DNA of 64,000 nt, taken from assembly GCA_016165875.1 (NCBI GenBank), contig JABBOT010000003.1, positions 28,042,983 to 28,106,982 on the forward strand, given 5' to 3'. The notes under the pieces are model-generated. The model was not told the DNA's origin. It did not search any database and saw only the letters and a list, made by a program, of their open reading frames with translations. Below are positions 1 to 13,383 of this stretch, piece after piece. The translations under genes and the position numbers were made by a program. Position 1 is the first letter of the stretch; the number at the start of each line of letters is the position of its first letter. Source of the DNA: Acanthopleura granulata. Lineage: Eukaryota > Mollusca > Polyplacophora > Chitonida > Chitonidae.

Positions 1-193
1 AGATTTAGCATATTACTTTTGGGTGTATGCAAGGCGAAATACTTCCTCATTATGTGTTATTGAGTTGTGTAACATATTACTCACGAGTATTTCTCTTGTA
101 TGGTGCCGATCCGGTGTATATCAGAGCAGGAAACTAGAGGGGCCATGCAGCGGGAAGCCCTCGCAGATCCCTATGTGCTAGAGAAATCTCAGT

Positions 194-240
194 AACTGTA
201 ACAGGCTTGATTCGAAGCCAAGAGGCACGCGAGGTGCCGG
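194..240. repeat. Copy 1 of an unnamed dispersed repeat
   Basis: AACTGTAACAGGCTTGATTC, GAAGCCAAGAGGC and GCGAGGTGCCGG align with a segment at 10004-10064. Only two copies are seen here. Confidence 0.45.
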
Positions 241-3020
241 ATCAGTCCCGGCCATGGACAGGAAGTAGGGTCTATGTACATTGTCCCCGGCTCTCACTGT
301 TCGTGTAGAGACCTTCGTGACTATAAGCCGTTCGTGAGGCCGACTCGTTGACGATAGGATATATCGTTGTAATTTGCCAAATGTATGTGGTTCCCCTTGG
401 TATTCCGGTTTCCACCACCTAAAAAAGAAAAATCACCGTCGCTGTATACGTGTGAAAATGTCTGAGTACACTTATATATGACGTTAGACTACAATAAATC
501 AATGTTGATCTAAAGTCGCTCCGAGTCCAGTCAAAACTGACTTGTAGATGTTACGTGGAAAGTAGAAAGTAAAAATGTCATCGTTATTTAGGATTACACT
601 TTCTCGATTTTTGATGTGAGATCAGCACTGGAATCGGTGCCGTATCCAAAAAAGAATGGACAATTCCACTATAACGGTAATAGTCAGACGTGGTTTCATG
701 CACGAGGCGTTGTTGGTAAAGAGCTGAATGTAATAGATCACATCATGTTGGTCGCGGAGTCAATGAACGAAGCTGCAGCATTGTTCAAGATTCTTTAATA
801 TCCCTGTCTACGTCGTTGACTGTTTGTCGCAAGACATTTTAGGCAAGAGGGAAGTCGTCGATATATGAATATTATGGAAGGACGCCTTCGGGTAAACAAT
901 ACACAATTTGGCACACAACAGTTATGACTGTTAACCGCCTTAAATCATTAGCAGTGCGATGTGTTCACGAACATAAGTTTTCATATTTCGCCATTTTTTT
1001 TCATGAGTTTCTATTAAAGGCCCATACAAAATATTACCTCCTTAATTGAGAAAAGAAATGGGAGTCCAGAGCGCATCTCATTTTTTCGAATTTGCATGTC
1101 CTTATTATAGCTGGTGATGGTCTTTTGCATGAGTGTGGTCCAAGATGAACAAGTGTGTTTTATCAAGAATCAGGGGAAAATTTCAATTGCCCAGCATGAA
1201 GTCAGCGCATGTACATGTCAACTGGTCACAGATAATATCACCAGATAGCGTTTTGAAGCTGTTCACCCGTATTTCATGTTTGTGCGCGTCCATAAAAAAA
1301 GCCCCATGGGTGCCTAATCATTGACACGTGAAGTAATAGTTATAAAGATCGTATAAGAAGTCAGGGGAGGTATTAACCCATGGAAATTAGCCTCGTATGT
1401 CTTCGTGCCACATCAACACCTCGTCAACATCTAGACTTCGTGTAACCTGCAACAACATCAACTACATGGCAACCCTTTTTTCTTACAGACGTAAAAAGGT
1501 GGCGTAAATTCCTGAAATAAATCTTCTGGAGATGAAATACACCGACAACTTTGACACAGGTTTTGCAGGAGCTGCGGTAGGCTGGAGGTTCCACCCACTT
1601 TGCCAAAAGAAACATTTAACTAATTAGTCAGTCCAGTAGTTAGTTATACAGCATTTATCTTCACATATATACGCTGTATGGGTAGTCCTCGTCAAAGAAG
1701 CGTAGGCTTGGATTGTAATACGGTGGATAGTTTTCTTATCAAAGCCCGTATTACCAAATTGCAACGGGTGACATTCGTCAAGAACGCGCTAACTTTGTCA
1801 GTGTATGTCCCGTGAGTGCATGGGTGGTCTTTGCTAGCCTCCGTACACAGGCGACGCTGGGTTGTTTGTGTGTTTAACGAATTGCTTAGGAGAAGATGTA
1901 CGTGTAACTGTTTCCTATCAAATGAATTGACGGGTTTATTTGGGATAATGTTAGTGTCATGCGCGTGCCGCTGTGCTGATGCCCGGTTAAGTATTTGCTT
2001 AAGCTAAAAGCCGACACACTCACTGATTTCTTATCTCATTATAACGGCATTCCAGTGAAGACACACCCTCTTGCATGCTCTGAAGTATTTCCTGGCGCGT
2101 TCGCACATGACGTATTGTTATCATATGCTCGATGGCATGTCCTCGTACAAACCTTCATATATATTACGCAAAAGCTCTCTACGAGTTCTTGATTTGCATT
2201 CTGATAAACTGTTGTAAAAGTTTGGTAAAAATGCCACTTGTTTTATCTGTAAAATAACGGTCATAATGGCCATAATATCATAATGTGAAATAATAGGTAA
2301 GCTCTATATAGATCACATAGAGTTTCTCATATACGTGTGTTTTACCACGACTGTAGTGGTATAACCGTCCTAGAAATGCCGGAGATAGTGTATCAAAAAC
2401 ACGGACTTTTCTAACAGTGTGAGGTCTCAAATTCTTCTCTCCATGTTGTCACACTCATGTTACTCATGGAAACACTTTCTGCTGCCACACTCCCACAAGA
2501 AATAAGCTTTAAAGAGGACATTCAGCGTTGGACTACCTGTCCTCGGCAAAGTATTGGACACTTGCAAATCTGAGACACTTTGAGCAAAAGCACTTCACCG
2601 GTTTACCTGTCAACGTTCCACAGTGACACACAAACGGAGACGAGCAAGTACTGTAAATTCACAAATTTATTTCTTCGATTTTCACTTTTATTGATTAATG
2701 CCTTTCATTACACCCTCGTATTTAAGCAGTTTAATCTTTACAAACTCTATAAACTGTATATGGACTGATTTATTTTAATTAACAAGCAAGCGAAACTACT
2801 AAAATGGGGAACTCGTATAACTACTTCCCGCCCTTAACAACGAGGTCCAAAGCCCTGCGCTCCTTTTTCCTGTCTTGGATTACACTTCTGGATGGATGTG
2901 TGCTCAGAAAGCACTTAGGTAGTCCACAAACACTGCAGTATCACAGAACGATTTGTTCCTCAGCGATTTGGACCCTTTTGTGTAGCCCGTTAGAAGCTCT
3001 TATTGTTCTTATCCTCAGAC

Positions 3021-3064
3021 TTCAACTGAGGTACGTCAAAATTTCAACTGAGGTACGTCAAGAT
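3021..3064. repeat. Short tandem duplication, 22-base unit, 2 copies
   Basis: TTCAACTGAGGTACGTCAA at 3021 is repeated at 3043. Confidence 0.85.
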
Positions 3065-5584
3065 TCAAGACCACTTTTCTCTTCTGAATTTGGTAATGCT
3101 TATCATCTCAACCAGTTCCCTTCGGCATTAGTCTAACATAGCAAGGCCATACTTATGATTAGTTTTCAGAAGTCCTGAGTTTGATCCACATATAATGATT
3201 TGGTCTCACAAGCACGTTTAATTCTGTTTTGTGTTTGAAAACAACACGCAGAAGATGAAGTGAGAAACCTGTTACTGATTCCTGAGCCCACTGGTTACAG
3301 CCCTACTGAATTTATCATTACATTCCGAGTGAAATGTACATAATACACATTTGGCGTAAATAAATTCTTTAGAGATTTGCACAAGCAAAAAAGTAACAAA
3401 AACATCTAGCTATCGACTAATAATTCAAATTCTCCCATTCACTCCCCAAAACGAGAGCCCATTGCTTTCTCGTCCATTTGACTTTCTGATTTACTACGTG
3501 CCCCCAAAGTTGTGCCCTCATTGTCACTGATGTTATTTTCCTTGGCAGAGCACCATCTTGGAGATTTCTCTTTGTCTCGAGGCAGCCCTCGCTTTCGTAG
3601 CTCCCCAGACACGGGCCATTTGACAACACAAAAACAAGCACAGCTCCGATGGGATCCCCTTTGGAACTCGGGGTTGACTGATGACATGGGTAGCATACTG
3701 TGTAGAACAATCGGTGGGCGGCGTATGGCCACTGTGTCAGTCATCTCGTAGGTTTGGATACTCTAACGACCCGAAGAGAGTCGAACCTTCGGAGGGGTAT
3801 ATGGGGAGACTGGTGATAGATAACCACTGGTCTTCTGGCCTAGAGAGCGGACAGATCCTGGGAAACCCGAAACTCTGGCCAATTTGTTACCGCCGTTAGA
3901 CCACTATAACCCCGAGCTCAACCTGGAGACGATTAGCAGCTGCATCAACAGACCCATGGCCATTTTCACACCACTCGGTCTCGTTCCTCAGCCATTTGAG
4001 TATGCAGGCGAGAAACTCAGCCAAGTCTAAATACGCTTTGAATGGACACCACGACGAGCACTGGCACTGACATGTCGGAGTTTATTGCTATAATTAATAT
4101 GTCGAGAGGTAAACCTCCTCCAACAGACGGCTATGTTCATAACATTCTCCCCGCCCTGCTTCGTGGTCAAGTGAAAAGACGAAACAAGGAGACCTTGTCA
4201 TTCACCTGTGCTTAAAAATGGCCAATATCCACACAGCTGTATGATTGGGTGGGTAAAAATGCGACAGTCTGCCTCTGTTACGAAACTAGATCAGTTAAAC
4301 GTGAAAACAAGAAGAACAACAAGTAAATCCAGAAACAAATTTTATCAAGCAATTATTTTGTATCGTATAGTTTTAAACTGTTTGACCAAACAATTTCCTC
4401 GTGTTTTTCCATATCACGACATTTACTTTCCATGATAAGGCTGCACTCTTGTTCAGTAATACGTTCATTCGATATGCATGTAACTTATACTTGAGTTAAT
4501 TCATCAAAGGCTCCACGATACCTGAACTGATAATATACATGAATTTCATGAAATACCAAGTGAAGATAGATGTTAGGATATGGAAACAACCTATTCTTGT
4601 ATTTTCAGGTGATAAAGTCGACATGGGCATGTAGATATCAATTTATAGAGTTTATTGTCCTTTAACGTTTTGACCTGCTAGTTACGAAATTATCGTTTAT
4701 ATTTCTTTGACTTTTTTTAACCTAGGACGAAATATAAAGCGCCCCAAACGAAATCTATAGCTGTATGAGGCGATCATACTGAAAACATGCAGAGGGAATC
4801 CAACATTTTACAATTAATTCCTTGAATTAAGGCTGAGAGTCAGTGGTGGTTCGAAGCCATCAGCGCATTCAGGGTATAATAAGGTAAACCTTCGGGAAAA
4901 ATGACATAATCACGCAGAGGTTGTACTGCATGCATTCCCCAATATACTCGTACCAAAAGGCCACTTTTCATTTGGAGATTTTGCTCTACACCAACAACGA
5001 ATTTTCTCAGAGAAAGGCTTTTGTTGTTGACTGTAGTAGTGTTTCTGTTAACTTGGTGACGAGTGCAGAAGAACTCGTTACAAATGGAACAGACGAACGT
5101 TTAAATCAGGCCCACTTTTTCACAAGTTCCTCGTGCTTCCCACTGCCTTCGGGTCTGCATGATTCCAATCTCCACTATACACTGTGGCAAAACACTTGTT
5201 GAACATCTCTCCTCCAGTCTATTGGCTGCGATAAAATGACACCTGTGAAAACACATCGGGAGGTGTTTTGTGGGCGTTTTGGCGCCGGCCATTTCTTCCA
5301 TCACTTTACCACTGGTGGCTGTTCCTTCAACCTTACTCTGACATGGTCAATGCATGAAGTTACAAATGCCTTTCAGTAGGAATATATGGCCCAGCCATAG
5401 TGTAAATCTTTCTCACCTAGCGCAAATCTGACTCGAGCTGCATGTGTGCATTATTCGAAAAGCCCGTGTTTTAACCACACTTACTTCCGTATTTATAGAA
5501 GAGTTTACCACTAAAGTCGCTTTGGTCGTAAAACACCCGTAATGGGCGAAACACGTGATCTGTGTGGGGTTTACATATTATTTC

Positions 5585-5605
5585 ACACCATAATATTTAT
5601 GGTGT
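5585..5605. other. Short palindrome ACACCATAA/TTATGGTGT
   Basis: Nine-base arms around a 3-base centre. It could be a dimeric-factor site or chance. Confidence 0.4.
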
Positions 5606-7144
5606 TTATTTTACAGTGAAAAAACACATTTTACCGTAATTTTACGAAAATTTTATGACGGTGTACACATTGTGTTGTTCATGATGGCCATGATGGCCAG
5701 GCACTACTCATGTATTATGAACAATTGTCTCTATTCAGCTAGGACCCGAGTTACCATGGCTCGTGTATAAGGTATCCGCGTTAATCAAATTATTGGAAAG
5801 ATCACAAAGAAATCAAGTTATGATCAGTGAAAAGACCATGAAAACTGTGTCTGAAGATAGCTTCACTGAAGTTTTTCTTCGCCAAGTTAGACGCTATCAT
5901 ACATTTTGATTGTGTAGTGGGTTTTATGACCCATATTGATAATGTGATTCACCAATGAGGTTACACTACTTTTGTGTACACATTCATTTTCAGCTCTGAA
6001 TACAGTTTTTCTGAAGAGCACTCCTGTAATGTTTGCCTGTGTATGAAAACGCTAATACGATATTAAATTTCTGCTTTAGTGCCATTGAAAAGTCGGAATG
6101 GCGCCACCGATGATCAACATTAGCAATATGGTCCATAAACCCACCATGCAATCAAAACATTTGAGTGCGTTTATTTTGGTCAAACCAAAATCTAAAAAAA
6201 TCAGTGAAGGTCTTTATAGATACAGTTTTTAATGGTCTTTTCACTAACCATAACGTAAAAGTAAAGTATATATAAGTAAAGTAGATATATTGTGATTGAT
6301 TTAAATAGTCAGACCAAATATGTTAATAAAATTCTTGACTAGGGTTAACCAGTCCCACGTTATCATGCATGTAGTCTTCAGCACGGACTCGGCACCGTCT
6401 GATTGTTACGGCTGATTGTTGATTGGTCAGCTACATATCAGCGGCGGAAGAACACGATATAGTGCCCGAGAAAAGGCGGGAAGAGGATGGGGGAAGATGC
6501 TAAGCAGCCAGAACACATAACTGAGTGCGATACAAACTGCAGCAATCCTAGAAATGTACAAACATCTACATATCTGCCGGTCTCAGGAGAAACTGTATAT
6601 CAACTACAAACGGCAAACACGCATCAGAATTCCTCGCAATTAGCGTAGATATATGGCGCGCCAGAATTAAGACGTCCCTTGTCGACCCTGCCGTTAAATC
6701 GTGTAAGGATAGCTGGAATATCTGGAGAACGTAAATCCACACGTAATCTGTGCAATTAGTTAAGTCATATATTAAAATAAAATCAGAATATATAGATTAT
6801 TATATATACATCAAAACTTTATCATAAATTGTAACTTTCAGGCCTATTTATGTCGATGCCTTGCCAGACTGCATGATTTAATTACACATGCATGAAATAT
6901 TGAAAAAATCCGAAGACGCAATTACCTGAAAAGCGTTTGAGTAATATAACTACAGCATTCTTGAGATTAGCCTGTAGACTGTGGTGGTAATGTAAATAAT
7001 TTTGTAACGTCAGAAACATTTGCATATAAAAAGGAGAAATGATTATCATATCACAAATATATTTATTGTTTATGACAGTACTACATTCTTTTTTATTTGT
7101 CTTTTGATCGTGTATTTCAATTTTATATATTGAATATATATTAG

Positions 7145-7380
7145 ATATATTATATATTTATTTATTTATTTACTTCCTTGGCGTTTAACGACGTAGTCGG
7201 CTTAGGGTTTTTATCTGATGTGCTATCTGTCGCGTTTATGAGCAAGTAAAGTGGATATTCACATATTAGATATTTGTGTAGATTACAGTCTGATTAAATT
7301 TACCTATATTTCTTTAAAAATCAGAAATTGAAATTGAAAAACAAAAATAATAAATAAATATATAAATAAATAAATAAATG
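7145..7380. repeat. AT simple-repeat pair, inverted (TTTA)n and (AAAT)n
   Basis: A TTTATTTATTTATTTAC run at about 7155-7171 and an AATAAATAAATAAATG run at about 7365-7380 face each other. The intervening GGCGTTTAACGACGTAGTC is only faintly like the SINE end. It could be two decayed SINE tails. Confidence 0.4.
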
Positions 7381-7431
7381 TAACACCAGAATAATATAAG
7401 CAAACGCCATTTAAAAATAGTTTAGATATAT

Positions 7432-7776
7432 TTGATGTTTCTTTACAACAATGTAGTCTTCTGTTCTGCGTTCAGTGCAATCATGCGCATCAACACACAG
7501 GTTCAGGCGGTTGCGGAAAATATTGGCAATAATGGTCTGGCCTTTGTGGTTCAAAACAACGAATTATTGGAATCTATCAGAAACCAAAGCCACATTATGA
7601 ACCAAAAAAGCTCTACACAGACAGCGGGCTGATATGATGAAATTAAGGCGCAAGTCCGAAAGCTTTTGACTGTAGAGATTATTAATATAACGGAACTTTG
7701 AGGCATTGACGTATACAAGGCTAATTCAGCTTATGAGTTGGCCATTGAGGGTAGTTTGTTTACTACTATTCTTTGA
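7432..7776 (+). pseudogene. Possible decayed coding segment with in-frame TGAs
   Basis: One plus frame reads INTQVQAVAENIGNNGLAF and NNELLESIRNQSHIMNQKS, then TGA at 7630, YDEIKAQVRKLL, TGA, IDVYKANSAYELAIEGSLF, TGA. The heptad-like first part suggests a coiled coil. The three early stops are all TGA, which CGA codons would give by CpG decay. No family is recognised and the case is weak. Confidence 0.2.
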
Positions 7777-7799
7777 AGCAGATGTCCGCTGAAGTAACA

Positions 7800-9066
7800 A
7801 ATGCCCTGTTTGTCCAGTGGAGAAAAGGCAACATTGATGAGTTGACGACCGCCTGAGTGTGTGTAGCAATCGTTTGGGCATGTCGACCCGTGTTGCTACA
7901 TGGAACAGTTTGTCTATACCGGCCACCAACGCCAGCAGCTCCCTGTAGAATAGCTGTAAATACAAGTATCATGATATGTTTATTTTTCTGTCTATTTGAT
8001 GCTCATCATGAGGCGAAAGCTGCAGGCTAAATTGACTGCTCGTTTATTTAGGCGGGTCCATTCGAGCGGTCGCCGCAGTCAGCTAGCAGCGGCCTGCCAC
8101 GATGCCGGAGTACCCACCAGGGAATGGAATTAGTAGCCTTTTAATTCAACAAATGTTGGAAATATTTTCCAGATGTTGGACCATAGCAGGCATAAGAAAA
8201 TGTCAACGTTTGCTCAGGCAGCACATCTTCGCTGGTGCTAGGTTTAAGGCTCAGCTGAACACCTTAAGTAACATTTATCCAAATATATATATATATATAT
8301 ATATACTAGTATATATATACCGTTAAAGTTGTACTCATACCGTTCAGTCATAACGGTATTATGTGACATTAGAATTCTCTTACTAAACATTTAGTAAGAA
8401 GCTAATTTGAACAAAATCTGTGGATTTATCTGTATTAGCATTAGCTTGCTTATTCAAATACGAAATTGAAAGTTGCAGGAAGGGAGAAATAAAGGCAAAG
8501 ATACGAGACAGTTTATATATGACGAAGTGCCGATGGTGTTCGTCTTAAAGCTTCGCTATATGGCGTTTCAACACAAAACTTCAAGCTTTCCTCATCAGTA
8601 ATAACAAGACAATTTTGAGGCCTTGTAAATAATGGTATATGCTGATGTGCTTTTCCATTTTATTCACAACCTTTTTTTATGATAATATCTCAAACAGTTT
8701 CCGTTATATCTGCAATGTGCAATATTACATACAACCCTTTATTAGAGCACAGTGCAAAGAAGGCTTAAACTAACGAGTAATTGGCGAGACGTTATGGTGC
8801 TCGCCTTCAAATTGCTTTATGCCATCGAGACTTGGATTCAGTTCTGCATTTGGAAGATCTTTTCAAGATTTCCGAATAGGTGCATTGTTCTTTGGGGTCT
8901 TCGCAACGTTGCTGTGTTATACCGTCATACATGAAGTTCCACCGACATGAAATACATTATAACACGAGGGAATTGCATCAGTATACATAGGGTGTCAAAA
9001 GATCGCTATACTTCACTCTGGACAAACCGGTTTTCTATATGGTATTTTATAAATCTATAAAGAAAA
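7800..9066. other. Gene-poor flank
   Basis: Contains the (TA)n at 8282-8321. A plus frame from ATG 8008 (MRRKLQAKLTARLFRRVH onward) runs 42 codons to a stop and then continues as a protein-like stretch with further stops; not called. Confidence 0.5.
8282..8321. repeat. (TA)n microsatellite
   Basis: Alternating TA over about 40 bases, interrupted once by CTAG. Confidence 0.95.
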
Positions 9067-9122
9067 ATCTTGAGTATGACTTAAAAAAAAGAAACGATCA
9101 AATAAACCAATTAATAAATACT
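9067..9122 (+). mobile_element. Decayed SINE tail
   Basis: AAATCTTGAGTATGACTTAA followed by AACGATCAAATAAACCAATT matches the 3' end of the SINE family (ATTCTTGAGTACGGCGTAAA, then CACCAATCAAATAAATAAAT) with several changes. Only the last 50 bases or so are recognisable. Confidence 0.5.
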
Positions 9123-9226
9123 TTACTCGTAGGAGTGATTGTTTTACAGACTACGGACGCAATTAACCACAATGATTACAACAGAAAGGATATGCGCGTG
9201 CATACCTAACTTCTGTATAGAGAGGC

Positions 9227-9370
9227 TAACCTGCGGATGGTCGTGGGTTTCCTCCGGGCTCTGCCCGGTTTCCTCCCACCATATAACCCTGGCGACTGTC
9301 GTATAAGTGAAATATTCTTGAGTACGGCGTAAAACACCAATCAAATAAATAAATAAATAAATAAATAAAA
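9227..9370 (+). mobile_element. 5'-truncated SINE with (AAAT)n tail
   Basis: Plus-strand body from CCTGCGGATGGTCGTGGGTT through GGTTTCCTCCCACCATATAA and GTATAAGTGAAATATTCTTG to an (AAAT)n tail ending at about 9370. The tRNA-like head is missing. TAGAGAGGCT before it and TAGAGAGAGGTT after it may be the target duplication with a 2-base slip. Confidence 0.85.
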
Positions 9371-9425
9371 GGTAGAGAGAGGTTTCAATCGTACTGTGTT
9401 TGGATCTTGGCCCTGGTTATTTGAC

Positions 9426-9531
9426 CGCCTAAATGTATACTATATCGTCTAAAGGTATACTAAATGTATACTATACCGTCTGAAGATATACTAAATGTAT
9501 ATTAAAACCGTCTAAATGTATACTAAACACG
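9426..9531. repeat. Tandem repeat, 31-32-base unit
   Basis: Units start CGTCTAAAGGTATACTAAAT at 9446 and in variant form at 9477 and 9509, preceded by a partial unit at 9426. Each contains ATACTAAATGTATA. Confidence 0.8.
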
Positions 9532-10003
9532 CTCAAGAGTACCATTACTAAAATTACGCCCAGAGCTGTGTTGTATCAGGGATATATCTTGCAGCCTGAC
9601 TAAATGACAAATGTTCGAATTTTCCTAATCAGAATTGAAAGGAAATCCATTTCTATTCACACGGGTAAAGTGTTGGGCATATTCGCAAAGCATACATTGA
9701 CGAATGGACAAACCGGTTAAAATGCACATGCATATATATGAAACAAGCGAAACGAATGACAAAACCGATCATTGGGCATGGTCTACAAATATACACAAAA
9801 GTTAACGCGGTCACTTTCCAGAGACATCAGTTGTCTTGTTACGAGATTTGCTTAATAATCCCATGCTAATGAACTTCGTTTACAAATCCACTAAAAGTAT
9901 GGTGAAAAGGCTGACAACACGTTTCCTGGCGTAACGTTTTTTCTTTGCAGGTTTAAGGGGCTTTTTTTGGTGACATTTCCACTAGTGGATGGGAAACCTT
10001 GAC

Positions 10004-10064
10004 AGCTGTAACAACAGTCTCAATTCGACGCCAGAGAGGCTCGGACCAGACTGCGAGGCGCCAC
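10004..10064. repeat. Copy 2 of the same dispersed repeat
   Basis: AGCTGTAACAACAGTCTCAA, TTCGACGCCAGAGAGGC and GCGAGGCGCCAC align in order with the segment at 194-240. Confidence 0.45.
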
Positions 10065-12691
10065 TGAGCTGTGTTTTGTCTTCTGCACCTCATGCGGTTT
10101 GCCAACAATTTCGAGGCTCAGCCCAGTTTTCTGTGAAATGTTAAAGCAATATCGTACATCTTTTAACAACAGACCAATCTGGACGTATCTTTCCATTCAT
10201 ATCCTGTGTTTTCCACTCTCGGAGCGCTTTTTTTCTTCGCTTTACTGTCTCCCTTCGTGTCATGTTGGTTTTTCTTGTATACTATTTCTACAACTCTTAA
10301 TTTGTCGTACTGCTATTGGACGGACAAACCTACCAGTTGGGTTTGTCGCTGTAGCCTTGCTTCGCACGGAAAGCTCTTCCGTCGTTGGATGGCAGAGATC
10401 ATATCGGGTTGACAGCGAAGCACTGACAGATAACACAGTATGGCGTGAAACCAGTCAAACACTTCCGTAGACCACAGTGAGGAGAAAAGTGTTATATGAC
10501 AGCAAACAGCAAGTGTTTTCGACATTCTATATATGGTATCACATGTTATATCATATAGTGTAACATATAGCAACATTCTTTTTTATTACTCAGTCGGTTA
10601 GCAAACTAGATTATTTCGACAAGAGCCGAAAATTCACAAAATGGCCCCATCTTTGTGTAGTTACTGCATCGCGTAAAGACGTAAACTGTTTAGTTAATGT
10701 TTGATTATAGAAAATTATGCCACAGTATTTTTCAATAGTTAATTTATGGTTTTATTAACAGCGGTTTGTATTATATACAGTTCACCCTAGTTTTTATTTT
10801 CAGAATATTCATAAAACTCTAACTCTAGAAAAACTCTGAACTTCGGCGTCAAAAACTCGACATTAAGTATTACTGCCAATGAGGATAGTGCGTGGACAGA
10901 AACCATACGGTATATAGTGAAGAGAGTGTACTCATGTTTTTATAAATTAAGTTGCAAAATATACGGCATTCCAATTGCCTCCCTAAAATCGTTGGCATTT
11001 ATATCTAATGAATATGTCGGTGAAAACATTTTGTCTAAGGTTCCCAATTTTGTGAAGTCTCCTCAGCAAATTAAAGTTACCGTACTAATTTAAAGTCTAA
11101 TGCTCTAATGGGATCTGCCTGTTGGCAATAATACACATTACCTCATGGGCCTGTACACGCCCCGTTCGTTGCAAAATTGTTATTCAGAAAAAAAATTTTG
11201 GCATTTCCCCACACTTTTATAAAATTATGAAATTCAATTCATTTTTCCAAGTTCTACATGTTCATTTTTTATTATATTTGAAGACATTTTTATCCATTCC
11301 TCCGATGACGGTTAGTATTCTGGTTACAAGAGCCCGTTGCGTTCAGGGTTAATCACGAAGCTTTGGCAAGTCAAGGACCAACTTTCTCATGCATGTGAGA
11401 CATGCCCATAGCACACCATATTGGTTTAAGACAGCATGGGCGAACCATCGATCCCACGAACGCCGTCGCTCGATTATTGTATATACCTATTGTTCTATAT
11501 ACGAACAATGAGAGCGACGGAATGTACAAATTTCCTGATGAAAACCAGAGCTGAACCTTGTCCAGCACGTATATGCAGGCAGTCTCCTGGTCAAGGGTCG
11601 CTCTTCAAAGGTTGATTAAAATCACACATAAAAAGCATTGGTGCCCGGTGCCAAATATAAAGCAACGAATAAAATGGAGAGTTACTTTTCCGAAAGACCA
11701 GGTTCCAGTTTCATGAAGCACACTTAGGTAAGTATTCTCTTCACTTCCATTTCAACGTATATTGTAGAGAAATGACGACACGTAACGGGTGACATCCGAT
11801 CTCTTAATTTCAAGTTCCTCTGTTACAGCTTTTTATACTAACTGTTCATGTAAATGATTTATATCAGTAACAATTAACTTATACCCCCCTATAGCAGCAG
11901 ATATATATCTTGATCAGAATTAAGTAAAAATGCAATGACTTCAGGTGCAATTTATTGCATGTCATTTGTCTGGGTAATGAAAACATTTTCTTGGCTGAGA
12001 AAATTGTACTATTTGCAATGTGTTTTGAAATGTTTTCATTTCATAAACTTGCACGCAGTTTTAATTCACAATATATTCATTTTGTAGCCATCGACGCAAG
12101 CTTTACACGTTGGCTATTTGAGCAGTACAGAACAGAGCACTTCATGTTATCCTAGCACCAAATCCACCACTCTAATCCAGATCCCCAAGGATGCAGCTTT
12201 AGGTTAGGAGGTTTGTCTGGTAAATGTGCATCTGGTGTTACGTGCCTGGTGCCTTTCCATACGGGACTAGAAGCAACTCCTGTTCCCACACACCTAACCG
12301 CCGTGTGTGCATTCTTTTCGAACGACATTTATATGCATTGTGTATTATAAGTTCCAGACCAGCAAGACAAGCCATTCAGAACATTGTCATCTGGACACTG
12401 TTTGTCCGTTTCCAATGAGTGATGTACAACTGTGGCTCAGAGTATCACAGAGAATAATTTTATTCTGGATTGCGGCATGTACCTCCGATGTGCTCGAAAT
12501 AGCCAACATCAACCGTAAGGTGTAGTCGACTGCGAAGGCGAAGATTTCTCAAGCCATCAACTCCACATGTGCATCAAATACATGGCGATGCTGTTTTAGT
12601 ATTTGAACTATCCTATATTTCGTATAATATGCATAGTTTTCTGTACATTACTGTACTGAGGTTTTCGTATTTTAATTGGACTTTGAAGTCT
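10065..12691. other. Gene-poor flank
   Basis: Only the palindrome at 11463-11520 stands out. The 123-codon frame at 10099-10470 has no domain. Confidence 0.55.
11463..11520. other. Double-stem palindrome (hairpin)
   Basis: Outer arms CCGTCGCTC (11463-11471) and GAGCGACGG (11512-11520) are exact complements; inner arms ATTGTTC (11489-11495) and GAACAAT (11503-11509) are as well. It could be a cruciform, a tiny MITE relic or a structured RNA. No gene adjoins it. Confidence 0.6.
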
Positions 12692-13050
12692 TTAACTGAA
12701 TTTTAGAAACTTCTTTAGGTTTTTCTTGTAATTTTCGATGCTGTCATCAAGGACCAAGGTGTCCCTTGGTTCTAACGCACTCTCTCTCCGTAACATTTGC
12801 TGCCGATAAAACATATATATTAATTCATTCACTGAATCATTCACTTTCATAAGTGGGTCAATACAATAGCCATTAAATAATATTCTCATCCGTGTGAGTC
12901 CTCGCACGTTTAGATATGCCGCAGGCACACTTCTTCCATATATAGTTCCTAGTGTATTAAATTTCCTCCAACTAATTGGAATGAAATAAAACCTGTCCAA
13001 CTGTTCTGGGTTTAATCCATATACATGGAATACAGACAGGGTGTGAATAT
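12692..13050 (-). CDS. Candidate terminal exon or chance frame (hypothetical)
   Basis: Not recognised. The minus frame is open from about 13060 to TAA at 12692-12694, about 120 codons in AT-rich DNA. It contains LDRFYFIPISWRKFN and a charged C-terminus ending NYKKNLKKFLKFS. An ATTAAA lies shortly after the stop on the same strand. No convincing acceptor is visible upstream and no partner exon was found. Length alone is compatible with chance. Confidence 0.22.
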
Positions 13051-13383
13051 TTTAAATTATTTCACGTCCTCTGCCAAATGCAGTGCCGACTCCATGATAT
13101 TATTTGATTGTGATGAATTCAAGAAGCACAGAACCAACCTGGGATGTCTGACGTGATGCGAAAAGTATTGTAATGATTAGTATCGAATTACTGCCATCGT
13201 TGTGTTTATTTATTCGACGCCAGGAAAATGGCAAGGTCAATAAACAGTTGTACCACGTGCTGGTTTCATTTAGCTTATATAACAGTCATTCAACTATAAC
13301 GGTCTGTCTGAGAAACTATAACTCTGGTTGGTGGATTGATTGATTGCTGGATAAATCCATTGATTCAATAATTTTAATGTCCA

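Larger units (their letters stand above)
1..7144. other. Gene-poor flank
   Basis: Apart from the short dispersed repeat (194-240), a 22-base tandem (3021-3064) and a palindrome (5585-5605), I see nothing I can support. A GC-richer patch at 3417-3751 has overlapping open frames on both strands and is treated as chance. Confidence 0.6.

Noticed and set aside
2804..3136. 110-codon plus frame
   Set aside because: Spans a short tandem duplication and has no domain; chance-level length.
7432..7800. Nuclear copy of mitochondrial DNA (TGA as Trp)
   Set aside because: The peptide does not resemble any mitochondrial protein.
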